From contig CM060732.1 of the NCBI GenBank assembly GCA_030704615.1, positions 70,291,053 through 70,351,052 of the forward strand: a DNA stretch of 60,000 nt, given 5' to 3'. Made by a program: the position numbers and the translations under genes. The notes beneath the pieces were generated by a model. The model saw only the letters and a program-made list of their open reading frames with translations. It had not been told where the DNA came from and did not search any database. Positions 1-12,479 of the stretch are shown piece after piece. The stretch's first letter is position 1; each line of letters begins with the position of its first letter. The DNA is from Takakia lepidozioides (Eukaryota; Streptophyta; Takakiopsida; Takakiales; Takakiaceae).

Positions 1-31
1 CAGAGTCCAGAGGACAGATCTGAAAGCTTAC

Positions 32-3000
32 CAAGACCCACGGCTTCAGAGCCCTTCATAATCCGAAGCCGTTTCACAGTACTAATAAACATCCTGCAGA
101 GGCCCAACACATCATCTTAGTCCAAAAGATCTGCGGGTGTCAACATGAGTAGGCCCAAGAACATGGGAAGAGAACTGGACAGAAACACTCACACCTAAAC
201 ATCATCGAAATTTACACATGCCAAGCCCAGGAGACAGCAGAAAGCAACATGGCATTATCCTCATTTGACTCCACGGGGATGAGAGACTTACTGCCATGGG
301 ACATCCCCCACAAGCATAAGGTCTCCTTCCTGATCTTCATACGTGAGAACAAACTCAGACCCAAGATTGAGCTTCCGGTTGATGCCAGACAAAGTATTTC
401 CACTTTCCCCAACACTTGAGCCCTGTGGGCCACCATGTTGCCCTGCATCAATCAGTCAAGCTTCTGTAAGGTGAAGTACCACTTGAATATCAGCGACGAG
501 ACAAACTGGCCAACAAAAGCTCCTGCCAAGCTACACTTCCACTCAATCACAAACCCAGGCCCCCGTAACTGGAGTAGCCCATAGTCCTTGACACTCATTA
601 ACAAGGCATGTCTACCAATACGCTATTTCATGAGATAATTGCATAACAAAGGCTCCTAGCAATGTCCTAGAGGACAGACTAAAGCAGACATGGCGTAGTG
701 CAGGGCTCAGCTCAAACCATTGAAGAGGTATTGAAACATGTCCTCAAGTGCCCCTGACAGCTTCTCGTAGCTGCTGTTAGTTTTGAGATCAACTTTGCGA
801 CCAATGGGAACCCCATCCATGTAGACTTTCACAAACCGTGAGTTTGAAGTTTGAGATGATGGGGTGCTCCCGTTCGCAATAACTGCAGGGGCTGGAGTAG
901 TCACTGGAGCTGATGTAGGTGGGACTGTCCTTGGTTGGGCTTCCTGAGAAGGAGGCCTGGGCTGCTGCCCTGCAAATGTGTTCTTCCGAAAGGGTCGCAC
1001 TGGTGGCCAACCCACCACTCTGCACAGCCAAGTGGCAAAACTCACTGTTAGGGTGCGAAAGAATTAAAGTATGGCTCTGCCGCAATTCCCACACCAAATA
1101 CTCCTTCAACCTACCTGGTGATATTGCTGATGCCATATGAAACGGAAAGATCTATGTGGCAGAAGTTTAGGATCTGGACAGCTCTTTACCTTGGAGGTGC
1201 AGCTGTTGCAGCATCTTTAGCCACAGGAGGTCGAGACTCAGCAGCACCATGCTTATTGGTGTCAGAAGGGGGCATGTTGAGTGAACCTGACTCTTGCTGG
1301 GCCTTGGGCCGCAAATCCGCCCCCACCTCTCCAGGCTTGGTCAACATTTGTCCACGCATGGGCCGTTGTGAAGGGAAAGGGCCCCGTGAATGCTCCAGAT
1401 TAATTTGCTGCCAGGATTGCAACTTTGGGCCCCAAGGATATACAGAAGTTGGAGGTGTCCCTGGCTGATGCTTGGCTTGCTGGGACATAGTTTTCACATC
1501 CACTGGCTCATCCCCTATGCTTCCTCCATTGGCTGCAACATTACTCCCAGATGGCCCTTCACGAGAGGCCCCAGGCATTCCAACAACGCCTTCAACAAAA
1601 CCGCTTCTCCCTTCAGGAAAACCACCATTCCTGGCCTCCGATGGCGGACTTCCAATAGCCTCAGAAAACCCCCGCTTGGCACCTGCCACTCCTCCGTTCT
1701 TCGCTCCTGGGAAAGGGATCCTGGACAATGGAAACGACCCATGAGAAAACGCACTTCTTTGTCCACCCTCGTGCTCTTGGCTGGTTTGCGGCATGGGGTG
1801 ATCAGGTGCGGCCATTCCCACCCGTTTTGCCTCTGCAGCTGCCTTCATCATCTGGCTATGCTGGGCATAATACAGCTTCTGGGCGACTGAAAATTCCTGC
1901 AAAATGGGGCTTCGATCAAGACCCGCAAGGAGACTGTCTTGGGTGTAACGGGACCCAGGGCTCTCTTGGGAGTATCTAGTCTCTGGCCCTGACTGTGATA
2001 GCTGTGGTGGCCGCAGACATGGCATGGCACCATGGGCCCCCGAAGAAACTGCTTGAGCAGCTTGTGCAGAGTCCACAAGGCCCCCTCGCAGCCCCTGCAC
2101 ATCCTGAGGCACACGCTCAGAAAGGGAACCTTCTTGTATCACCCTCTCTTGCTTCGGCCTCTCCATGCTGCCGGGTTGATCTTGGAGACGTCTTCCATAC
2201 AATGCCCTCTCAGGAGGTTTCTCGCCGGAGACTTCTTGCTGCACGACCCCGTTGCTCTGGTGTCGGTCAGGCCATGTCCTCTCCTTAGGACAGGAGATTT
2301 CTTGAGAAGGCGGAGGCTGCTGCTTGTCCTGCTGTATCTGCCTCTTTTCCTCCACACACACCCTCTCTTGGTTGTGGAAAAGGTTGTCTTCAGGCATCTT
2401 ATCACCAGGAGACACCAGACCAATGCCCAGACTTAAACATTCAGTCATGCCTGGTCGCTCTTTCGCAGGCTCTCCATGGAGATTTTGCAGTGTGTCACTA
2501 GTGAGAAAAGGTCGGCAAGCACCGCTCTCCGCACCCTCATTGGTCTTGGGAGACCCTGCTCTCTCTGAAGGTATGTGCGCACCGTTGTTGTATGCAGAAA
2601 ACCCCCGATCCAGCTCCTCGTCTGCTGAGACATTCTCGTAGTTTGAGCCCGCATCAGCCTCTGAGGCGGAGGTGTTTTGGTCTTGACACGAGGCTCCTCC
2701 AGAGGCAGGGTGACCTCCGCTCTCTAGTGCATTTGAACCAAGCTCTTGCAGGCGAAATCCTGCATTACATGCGCTAAAGGAAGACCCGTTATCGCCCTCT
2801 TTCAAGTTTCTACAGGCCCGCAGAGCAGCAGGTGGGCCTAGCCGAAGCTCCGTGGCACTCAGATTGAGGTTTAGCTCTACCCCCTGCACCCTCTCCGCAT
2901 GCATGGCACTTCGAGAGTTATCCAGAGTCCGGGCAGATGAGGACACCTCCGAAAGCCCGATGTAGTCATGCTCTCTAAGAGTGGTTCCACTTTGACCGCT

Positions 3001-3441
3001 TTTCTCCTGCGAGGGAGATGAAACTTTGGCATCTGCGTTCAGAGTGTCAGAGCCCGAACCAGGAGGTCCAGACATGTCTAAGCACGAGCTTTCCCCATGG
3101 TTCATTGCAGCTGTCATGCAAGCTTGGCCGGAACCAGCCGGCACATTACTGCGGCTGTTACTGCCATGGTTGCCGTGGGTATGGTTACCTCCAGCACCAC
3201 CCACATTCTGAACCACTCCCAAAGAACCATGACTTGCTTTCCCAGCGCTCGATAAACTCCCCTCTCGGTTCAAAGAGGAGGGAGGGACATGGAAAGCACT
3301 CAAAGACTCCCCCCCCTCTTTCAAGGAACCTGGAACCGACCCACTGTTAACTTGAGGCTCGGCCCCCAGCCCGGAGCGGGCATCCCGCTCTAACAACCCA
3401 GTGGAAGACATCCCCTTCATCTCAAGAGTTTCATTCTGCAT
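32..3441 (-). CDS. Aux/IAA auxin-response repressor (partial, 3' end outside window)
   Basis: This is a nuclear transcriptional repressor that binds ARF factors and is degraded through TIR1/AFB when auxin is present. I place four exons on the minus strand at 1190-3441, 718-1019, 292-442 and 32-93. Introns run 1020-1189, 443-717 and 94-291, all GT-AG and in phase. Exon 1 is a Ser/Gly/Gln-rich region of about 750 residues. It contains an LNLNL EAR-type repression motif followed directly by ATELRLGPP, as in domain I. The degron [13 protein letters not shown] forms across the first intron. Domain III begins [18 protein letters not shown] and continues across the next intron. Exon 3 carries the domain IV core [12 protein letters not shown], and exon 4 continues with [22 protein letters not shown] donor at 31-26 shows that at least one more exon lies beyond the window. 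The start ATG at 3441 opens the long exon. The protein is over 920 residues, whereas flowering-plant members usually have 150-350. Family assignment is secure; the exon edges are my reading. Confidence 0.95.
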
Positions 3442-4300
3442 ACTAGAGCTCTTTATCCCACCACCATAACCTGCTTCACCTCCTATCCGCTGCTTTCCAC
3501 ACTGAGCTCCTTCGTTCCCCTCAAGACCAACCCACCCTGCTTCTCCTCCTCCTACCTTCCACAGCTTGCTCCCTTGTCTGCCTCAATACCATGACCTGCT
3601 TATAACACTAAAAGCCCACCGTGGCCTCTGCAGCCCCCCCCCTGAACTCAGTTTTGCATCGATCACGCTATACTTAACGCCATCAGCTGCACAACATCGT
3701 CTCCTTCACTCTGCTGCCTCTCTATCATCAACCCACCCAATCTCTCGCAGCTCCCATCTCCATATCTCTCGAGCTCTCTCTCTCTCTCACTCTCACTACA
3801 AAGGCTGTTGAGCTCCCGCTCAGCTCAACACTGTATGTTCCCCTCGCACCTTCCTCGTCCTCTTGACATCTCCAAAAATCCTCCGTTCACACGGGCTTCT
3901 TGCGGCCCAAGAAAGCCCGCATTCCCACGGGCAGGGCAGCTGTTCCCTGTTCCCCACTTGACCCGCCAGGCCCTCGACCGCAGGGGAGGGCTTGACCGCG
4001 CTGTGGACAAGGGACTGGAATGTCGGATGGATGATACAGTAGATGCCATCCGTCCGATGGATGGGCGGATGCGCTGGCCGCCCAGCCATCATAAACGAAT
4101 GAGACAAGCCCCCGCCAACGCCTTTTATTGCCCAACCGCGCCTTCGGTTGGGCCATCTGTCACCCATCCGGACCTGCTCCCAGTTTATTTTCGTAATTTG
4201 TGGGTTAATATTTGAAATTGGATGAACGCCCAAGAGTTAATGACGGTTAGAGGCTAGTTAGGGTTAGAAGTAGGTGGAGTTAAGTCAACCACAGATCTTT
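3442..4300 (-). promoter_or_regulatory. 5' UTR and promoter region of the Aux/IAA gene
   Basis: The 400 bases upstream of the ATG are very pyrimidine-rich on the plus strand, with a CT repeat near 3770-3800. This means a GA-rich leader on the transcript strand. A GAGACA hexamer at 4101-4106 (TGTCTC on the minus strand) matches the core auxin response element and would suit feedback control by auxin, but one hexamer can occur by chance. No clear TATA box is assigned. Confidence 0.4.
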
Positions 4301-5171
4301 AATCCCATGGCACAGCCTTCCATGGTTTATTGCCTCAAGTCAAAAGCGCCTCGATTTGCGTTCTCCTCTTTTCCACCAAAAGTGGGCCCAAAATTGGGGC
4401 TCTAACCTAAAAAGACCCCGTGTCACCCTATCTTATTCGTCAACACTATTCCTATCCTTCTCCTCCCGCCCCCTTTTTTTTTTTTTTCCCTCTTTGTTCT
4501 TTGTTCTTTGTTCTTTCTTCTTTTTCTCCTATGTTTTGATATTTTTTATTTATTCTGGTATTAGATATTATAGATATTTTTAAAATTTACTGTTTCTGAA
4601 GCTTATAAAAAAGGGGCCAATTTTGAGATGTGTCCATAAAAAATAATAAAAATTAAGCGACCTTCACTTTGATGACTAGGACGACAATTCTCCTGTTCTG
4701 CATTGACCCCTTATATATCCCCACATCCACTCGAAGTCACCTCCAAATGGAAATTCCTAGACCAATGCGGCAAGGGAATAAAATTTTCTATGGATGGATG
4801 GGTGGATGATAGCTCGTCCATCCGTTCAAATGAGTATTAGACTCGATACCCAAGCATCAATATGGAATATAATCACCTACTGCCTCATAGCTCCTATATT
4901 ATTATAATATATACCAACACAACCCCTACACCTAACATTGCTACCTGCCTACCTAGGTAGGTACGTGGGTATAATGTATCTACCTACCTCTGTCAGCATG
5001 TCGGACTACAGTGTATAAGTCCAGTTACAGTTATACGGATACCTTAATTGTTGGTGTACTCTATATGGATACTATAACTTTATTGTACGCTTTCCTGCAG
5101 TCTTTCACATGTATGGGAGTAAATTGCATGTTTGGGTGACAGAAATGAAATACATTCATTTATTTTTAAGG
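4301..5171. other. gene-free AT-rich spacer
   Basis: I see no coding signal. The stretch has poly-T near 4470-4490, TTTGTTC repeats near 4495-4520, a GGATG run near 4790-4810, and GGTAGGTA-type short repeats near 4950-4990. Confidence 0.5.
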
Positions 5172-5281
5172 GATCCTTTGTGGTTTTTTGTTTCCAAATG
5201 TTCGAAAACAAAAGTTGCGGCAAATTGATCCTTTATGGTTTTTTGTGTCCAAATGTTCGAAAACAAAAGCTGCGGCAACAT
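5172..5281. repeat. two-copy 55-bp tandem repeat
   Basis: Two adjacent copies start with GATCCTTTGTGG at 5172 and GATCCTTTATGG at 5227. Both continue through CCAAATGTTCGAAAACAAAAG. The few differences indicate a fairly recent local duplication. Confidence 0.85.
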
Positions 5282-6777
5282 GTCACGTCAAATTGCTCTC
5301 GTTGGGAATGGTGGGTACACAAAGCAGCAGTGGTCACTGTCTCCGTCGGGGCGATTAATGGGTCCAATCTCTGCCACGTGCTTTATTCGTTGTGGACAGC
5401 TACGTGTTTTAAATAACTTGAAACTGTCGCAGGAGACTTTTCTCAATGGACGCTTGGTAGCAACTAGCAACCATCTGATGTGACAAGTCCACATAAAATC
5501 ATCCACTATCGACCCGTACGAACATGGGACTCTCGAAAAGCTCCCGTGTATGTCACGCCTTTGCTGCTGCCTTGCTTGCAATCCTTTTCATTCATTTACG
5601 TAAAGGGTTACTACATTTCAGGGCTGATTGTTGTCCCCTTTCATTTCGAACGACATGTTTTCCATCCATCGCATGCAAGACTCTTCATCTATTTCGTCAC
5701 CGGTAGGCTGGTGGACCATACCGGACATAGACAATGTACACACCATACCGTACAGATATGAGTAGCCTACACAACCATAACAGGACCATAAGCGTACATA
5801 CCATTCGGCAGAAATTAAAAAAATAATAATACAAAAAAGTCTGGAAATATTTTAGCCAGCTAGCCAAAAATGATATACAAATATTTCCCAAGAAGCCGAA
5901 TCTTACATTCAACCTCAAGAGTTACACCTGACTTGAAAGACTTGACATCTTCTTTTTAATTAATTTGACTAAAAGGGCCTCTGTCCCTTTCCAAAAAAGA
6001 AAAAAAAAAGAAAAAAAAAGAAAAAAGAGTCCTTGCACGCTCACATAGCAATATATTTTGTAAGTATGGCAAGTAGGGTATGGCAATAAACACAACCCAT
6101 AAAAATAAAATAAATATTTGGTAGGTGCTGAAATTGATTGTTGGTTGCATCGCTGCTCTTTGCGGGTTTTCATTTAAAGCTCCCAACTGGCCTCCGTCCC
6201 CTGTTCAATTATTTACACTATATTAAAAAATGGAGAAAAATTAAACAATTTATAATAATAATAATAATCAGTTCGACTAGCCTGTACGCTTATGGCATGT
6301 ATATACCTATCGATGCATACTTAGTACTGTAGAGAAGGATATCAAGTATTATACTAGTATTACATATTGTATTATGTAGGTATACACTGTACAGAATACG
6401 AAGGGTCCGGTGCCCACTGCGGCGACCAATGGGCGAGGGCCGACCGGCAGCCGCCAGCGGTGGTCGCCGATTCGTAGGCGGCGTCCCCGTGGCAATCGCC
6501 CACGTGGCCGTACACTGAACCCTGCTCTACAATTGACTCTACCACGGTTGGCTCGTCAGTTCCAGCTCCCTGTTGTCGCCCATACTCTCCACCCACTCTG
6601 AAAGTAACTGAGGTAAAATTCCCACCCAACTATTTGAGAGTAAACTCACACATCCATGAAAGGTCGAGGGACGGTAAGCATTTCACCTGTGAACATTTCG
6701 AAAATACCCCGAGCATCATTGGACTCGGTTCGAAATCACTACATATATTTTTCCAACAGAATTTCCGAGCCGCGATG
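5282..6777. other. gene-free spacer
   Basis: I see no recognisable gene. An AAAAAG/AAAAAAG tract lies at about 5994-6027, a TAA/ATA microsatellite near 6250-6270, and a GC-rich patch near 6410-6520. The predicted short frames have no family resemblance. Confidence 0.4.
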
Positions 6778-7032
6778 GTGCTTCCAAATAGCCGGCAAAA
6801 GACATAATAAGATTTGAAGTAGCCTTGAGTCGCACATTTCACCATCGCAAACCTCAACGCCAAAATCCAACCAAGCAAAAATCACTAAATACTTACAAAG
6901 GGAATTTTTGAGCAGTGCTTTACGCAGATGTTGCACTTCCAAATAGCTGGCAAGAAATACGACGATTTGAAGGAAACTTTAGTCGCACATTCGCAATAGC
7001 AAACCTCAATGCTAAAACCGAACCAAGCAAAA
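6778..7032. repeat. diverged direct duplication of about 100 bp
   Basis: The segment from TTCCAAATAGCCGGCAA (near 6783) to CCAACCAAGCAAAAA (near 6885) recurs from TTCCAAATAGCTGGCAA (near 6939) to CGAACCAAGCAAAAA (near 7032). The offset is about 155 bases with scattered substitutions and small gaps. Confidence 0.7.
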
Positions 7033-10000
7033 AGGAGTTGGAGAGATAAGGGTCAATGAAGTAGTCCAAGTCCAAGCAGCCATTCCTTGTAGTCTGCATC
7101 GTTTCCAGGGCCTCACCCAACCCCAACCTGGCCCACACCACCCAACCCCCCATTACTTGACCCTTGCTCCACGATCTCTCCCTGTCTACTCACTCATCTC
7201 CTCGTCGGGCCCTCTGCGGGGCATTTTTCCTTTTTGTCACATGGCTATTGCCGGCATTATGCACATCATGTTCCATCATTCATCATGGCCTATGCCGCTT
7301 TATGATCTGTCTTCTTCTTCCGATTACTACCGATTCCTATTTCTAATAATTGAATAAAAAAATCCATGAATTTATCTACAATAGATGCCAGAAATAGTAA
7401 GCATCTTTGGCAGCATGGGTGGTGCTACATGATGATGTATGATGCGGTGGGTCCAGACTCCATGATCATGTATGGGGGGATGGGGATGACGATGGTGAAT
7501 GGGGCGACACGTCACGGGGCCCCATATCGTCCGACAGCGCTGACGACCTGCCGGCCTTTACCCCGGCACCGGGAAGTAGTCGCCGGCCTTTTGGGACAGC
7601 ACGGCACCGGACCGGCTGTCCTCCTCACCCGGGCTCCACCCCGGGCGAGGCCACCCTCTTTCATCCACAGTAGCCACTCCCATCCATACTTGTCACTCTC
7701 ATCCATCCACGTTCCCAGACTTCTGAGTCAAGGATAACTATGTAGCGGCTTTCGGTTAGAGAAAACAGGCACCTGAAAAATAGCCGACCCCAGAAACATG
7801 GGTCGGAGCCGCCAACTTGTGATTCTCCACGTGTCTCGACCGGTGGGCGTCCAAGAGGGGCTTTCTCCACGATCCACTGGGCCACGTGTATAGTATGGCG
7901 ATTTTTGCTGTACCGGGGGGTGGATGGATGGATGAGAAATAGAAACGTGGGCGACTTTAATAAGACAGGAACTCCTGGCTGCAAGTATATTTGGGGAACG
8001 TAAGATTCTGACGTTCTGACTCTCACAATTTTAAGATTTAAGGGCAGATTTTGGCTTGACTTTTGATATCCTACTTACCTTTTTGAGCTTTATTGAAAGT
8101 TTACAAAGATTTAAGAGATTTAAGGGCTACTTGTAAGTTGACTTGGATCTTAACTCTGCTTGTAAACCCCCCCTCTTTGAACTTAAATGTTTTCACCATA
8201 ACTGCCCCTGTAAGTTAGTAGGATTTCCTTAGCCTCTCCCCCAAGCAAACACAGTCTTCATAGTACCTCTTCAAAATGATAAACCCTAATCAGCTGGAGC
8301 ATTTTGGGTACCCATTTAGAGCCACTAATGAGGGTGGTCAAAGGTTGTGTGACTCAGGGTTCACTAACTAGAGGCGTCAGAGAACCGACCACCCTTAATA
8401 TAAAAAGGTTAGGGAGTAGTAATACCGGATTAGTAAACTACATTAGCCAACGGAGAGTACTAGTAAGTCAGAGACTGCAGGCTCTGCGTCCGACACCCCC
8501 GCACAAGTTACTAATCACCCAAGGTTTACGTAATACATACGATTAGTGAGTTGGTTTAGGGCACCACGTAAGTACGTACTGTTACAGTCAACGGAAGGCC
8601 TCATTAGTGAGTTGGGCCTGCTAACAGGGGTAAGTAATATGAATTACTTACTATGGAGTGAAGATAATCCTCACTCCATTGACTTACTGTTGACTAGTGA
8701 CTTACTAGTGAGTAGTGACTTACTAGTACGATGGGCAGAGAAGCGCGCCGTCCAAAAAACGGGTATTAATTAATACATGGTGCAGTAATCGGGTCGGTTA
8801 GAGACCTCCCTTTGTACGCTCTGATTATTGTACAGTCCTCGGGATTCCTCTCGTCCTTGCTCCTTGACGTTTTATTTTTCTTTCCTTATAGACTGCATCA
8901 TGCGTGCCTACTAGTACCATTTTTCTATTTGTTTCTGGAGAACCTAAAAACAATTATTTTAAAAACATATTATTTTAGAATGTTATTCAACGATATTTGC
9001 TTTGGCTTCGCTTTTATGATGTCGACAAAGGGCGCCCCCTAAATTTAGTATAAATAATTTAATATTATTTTTGGGTTGTTTATCATTTCACGGAGTTCTC
9101 ACTGTGCAAGAACACACACGTGATAAGAATCTCCCAGTTCTCCAGAAGGGACGAATAAATTACCTGTATGTGTGTCGTTCAATGCAGAGAAGGCAAAGAC
9201 GGCCAGGTACAGTAAAAGGAGTAACAGACAGTCTAGGGAGAGAGGTAATAAAGCGGCGATTGGGGGGGGGGGCCTTTAGTGCAAATCATTAGCCATGCAA
9301 TTCACTATGAGTACAAAGAGTAGTATACAAAGAAGCGTTACAACTTACACCCAACTCTAATCACATCGCCTGTACAGGATTGCCTCAACATCATCATACT
9401 TTTTCCTTATTCCGTTTTTCTTTATATTTTATTTATCTTATTAATAAATATATTTTGGATATTTACGACAAATTCTATGTACTTCTCCATGTAACTAGTA
9501 TAAAACCATGATCTACTTTTGTCGGGAAGTAAGTTAGTTAGTAAAAGAACAAATAAAACAAATTCCTACTTACAACCAACTGGTTAAGTTTTATTCTAAT
9601 CTCTTAGTTATAATTCTGCTTTCTTTCCAAATAAAATACAGGAATGTTTAATTTAGCCAACTCATAGTTGAAGTGACACTAATGAATATTATCTAGTCTT
9701 TAAAGGGGGAGGACAAGTTATTAATAAACCGACGACATGAATAAAATCGGAAATTATTGTAACATGCCATACACCTGCCACCCATAATATGAATTTCTAC
9801 CAAATCCCTACACTTTTGGCTTTTGGGATTGTAGCACAAGTGCCTCACTAATTCATGAGGGAAATAGGCAGCTACTTAGTAACTTACTAGTAGGTTGGTA
9901 GGTAGTTAGTAGTTACTTGAAGTCCCTCACGAGCTCTGTCTTGGCTCATCAAAATAACGGACACTGCACCATCACATTTATTTACTTAATGAAAGGCATT

Positions 10001-10090
10001 CAAGTGCAGTGTCAGAGAATGAAAAATTGGAGCAGCACGTGAATACCAACCGATTGTCCTATATATTTCTTATTTGCCCATATCTTATCT
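7033..10090. other. gene-poor spacer rich in ACTTACTAGT-like words
   Basis: No gene is recognised. Positions 7500-7660 are GC-rich. Positions 8200-9900 contain many TAGTAAGT, ACTTACTAG and TTAGTAGG words without a fixed period. A G10 run lies near 9263. A 10-bp inverted repeat, GACACTGCAC and GTGCAGTGTC, lies near 9959-10012 around a loop of about 34 bases. Confidence 0.4.
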
Positions 10091-10100
10091 ATCTCCACTT

Positions 10101-10483
10101 GAGCAGGTAGCCCAGTGGTTGGGTATTCGTGCCTTGCCTGTGCACAACCTGGGTGATCCTGGGTTCAATTCTTCAACGTGTGCCTTCAACCGTCCACTGG
10201 CCCCTCGATTGGCTGTGTGTTGAGCGGTAGGCCTCTGTAAATTCACTGGACACTTTTGTCTCCTCTATTGCCTCTTTTATTTCTTTTTCTTACTTTTACC
10301 TTTTCTACTACTAGGTACTATATTTCCCTACCACGGAGGGTTGCCCCAGAGATGTCACACTGCCACCCAGCTGATTCTGGGCTCAAATCCTGCTACCTTG
10401 TTGGGTGTGGTATAATCTTCTCTTGGGCGGTGTTCCATGAGTTTGTGGGGCTCATGGGGAGAGGTTACTTTGAAAGAGGTTGA
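10101..10483 (+). mobile_element. tRNA-derived SINE candidate 1
   Basis: An internal RNA polymerase III promoter is visible. The A-box-like TAGCCCAGTGGTTG is at 10108-10121 and the B-box-like GGTTCAATTCT is at about 10162-10172. Their spacing resembles a tRNA gene, but no complete cloverleaf can be drawn, so I favour a tRNA-derived retroposon. The right boundary is uncertain and no target duplication was found. Confidence 0.5.
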
Positions 10484-10489
10484 CAACCA

Positions 10490-10735
10490 AGTTGTAGGCG
10501 AGTGGTAATAGGCTCATACCACCTCGGAAGTGGTTGTGGGTTCAATCCACTGATTGGTGTCACAAAGGTGTCCACCCTTGGCGTAAGGAACCTTCCAAGC
10601 CTCGAAGGGCCCTTAGGCACACCGTTGGCGCCCTGAAAATACAAAGGAAAAAACCACGGGAGGTTTCTTATTGTAAGGAATCTTATTGTAAGGAAGGGGC
10701 ATGGTTTGTGAGTGGTTGCTCAACCCTTCTTTTTT
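10490..10735 (+). mobile_element. tRNA-derived SINE candidate 2
   Basis: A second Pol III-like promoter has TAGGCGAGTGGTAATAGG at 10495-10512 and GGTTCAATCC at 10539-10548. The downstream sequence includes an A-rich patch near 10640-10660 and ends near a T-run at 10728. It lies directly beside candidate 1, and the two differ in sequence. Boundaries are approximate. Confidence 0.5.
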
Positions 10736-10749
10736 TTTTCAGACAGACT

Positions 10750-11370
10750 AGGGTAGTGTGTGCCGTTGGCCCAAGTGTCAAGCGTCATCTAAGTCCAAGT
10801 GCAATCCCCTTTGTATCCAAGTGCATCTCCTATGTTGAGGCCCATGTGTGAAGAATTGAAATCTAAGCCCAAGCGCAATCTCATATGTATCCAAGTGCTT
10901 CTCCCATGTAGAGGCCCAAGTGCGACCTCTAGTGTCCAATGTCATTTAAGTCCAAATGCAATCCCCTATGCATCCACAGACCCACAGTTTGGGAGATCTC
11001 CGCGTCATTGTTCCAATAAAGCACACTTTGCTAGTTTTGCAATCTCCCTTGTCGAGGCTTCATATATTGATCGCCAATTTCCAGCAACCAAAAATACTTG
11101 AAATTCCAAATCTCCCACATGAAAGGCCAATCATTGCTCCAGGAAAGCACACACCGCAAGTCCAAAAATTATGAGACCAAACTGGTGCACCCCTCCTCAT
11201 TGAGGGCTTTCTAACGGCACCAAGCACTAGGGTTGGGGCCCCGCGGTTTGGGAGATCTCAACGATGCTACAAAATAAAACAAAACAAACAGCCTCGCTTC
11301 ATATATTGATCTAGGGTAGCATGTGTCGTTGGCCCAAGTGTCCAGTGTCTACGGAATTCCAAAAAGGCCT
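10750..11370 (+). repeat. composite repeat family with AAAC tract (copy group 1)
   Basis: The unit opens with GGGTAGTGTGTGCCGTTGG. It continues through CATCTAAGTCCAAGTGCAAT and CTATGTATCCAAGTGC blocks, then a GGTGCACCCCTCCTCATTG block, and ends in GGGAGATCTCAACG followed by an AAAC-rich tract near 11270-11291. Related units recur at 12480-14765, 44590-44870 and 49525-51705, all on the plus strand. Confidence 0.8.
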
Positions 11371-12477
11371 TGATGTGAAATGCATCGCAATTCACTTGAT
11401 CACCCCCCTAAAAGTGCGCAATTCAATTGAATTGCCAAGGCAATTCAATTGAACTGCTAAAACTAGCTTGAAAACAACCTTAATTTGCAATTCAATTGAA
11501 TTGTCTGCACACGATTCAATTGAATTGCGAATTGGCGATTCAATTGAATTGTTGACTACAATTCAATTGAATTGTAATCTATAATTTTTAACTTATTTCT
11601 GTATATAATATATAATGTATATGTATATGTATATATTCAAATTATACTTATACATATATAAGAGTATAAGCTAAAAATACATGTTGCCCGTCTATTCTTG
11701 CTACCCCTCTTTCTTGTGCCCTTGAGGAAATTGTGGAGTTGTGAAGCCAGCCTCAGCGAGAAAGGGAGAGCCAGAGAGGGAGAGAGATCAGCAGCTTCCT
11801 GCGATTCAATGGCAAAAGAAACATGGCTGGCTCTGAAAGAAACAAACAAAATCAAACCTGACAATTGATGAAAGGCTTCCCCTACATCATCATGTAGTCC
11901 CCTAACACTAGTATCCGGCCCGGGACAAAGAAAACAAATGATATGTTCATCTTGAGAATTATAAAAAATAATATTGTTTCGATACCCTTACAAAGGTATC
12001 ATGTTGAAGTTGGGATGTGTGTTCCATATAAGTTTAATATATCATACTCTTACACGTTGATACTCTTACATTGGTATCATGTTTGGTATATGTACATAGC
12101 CATATATTGGCACCAACATCCACAAAGAGGGACAATCCCGCTTTAACAAGCGCTTCGTGACTTCCTCTCTCTCTCTCCCTCTCTCCCTCTCCCTTAGGCT
12201 TATCTTGGGCTCAAACCTTACCACGGGCAAAGGATTGACAGACGGACAGCAAGAATAGACGGGCAACATATATTTTTAGCCTATACTTTTGTATGCATAT
12301 ATGTATAATTTAAATATGTACATATATATACAATATGTACAGAAATAAGTTAAAAAGTATATATTACAATTCAATTCAATTGTAGTCAGCAATTCAATTG
12401 ATTTGCAAATTCACAATTCAATTGAATTGCGCACTTTTAGGGGGGTGATCAAGTGAATTGCAATGCATTTCACATCA
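11371..12477. mobile_element. 1.1-kb foldback element with long terminal inverted repeats
   Basis: The ends are inverted copies. The first about 64 bases from TGATGTGAAATGCAT at 11371 match the reverse complement of the last 64 bases ending at 12477 with about one mismatch. Homology then continues in diverged form through CAATTCAATTGAATTG motifs and an AT-rich stretch to TTGCCCGTCTATTCTTGCT (near 11688-11706) and its inverted mate near 12250-12270. This gives arms of more than 200 bp. No transposase is present, so it is non-autonomous. It sits inside the AAAC-tract repeat family. No clear target duplication was found. Confidence 0.85.
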
Positions 12478-12479
12478 CC

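Noticed and set aside
1118-2654. Many plus-strand frames over the Aux/IAA exon
   Set aside because: They are shadows of the long, GC-biased coding exon on the other strand.
10101-10180. A functional tRNA gene
   Set aside because: Promoter boxes are present but no acceptor stem or cloverleaf can be paired.
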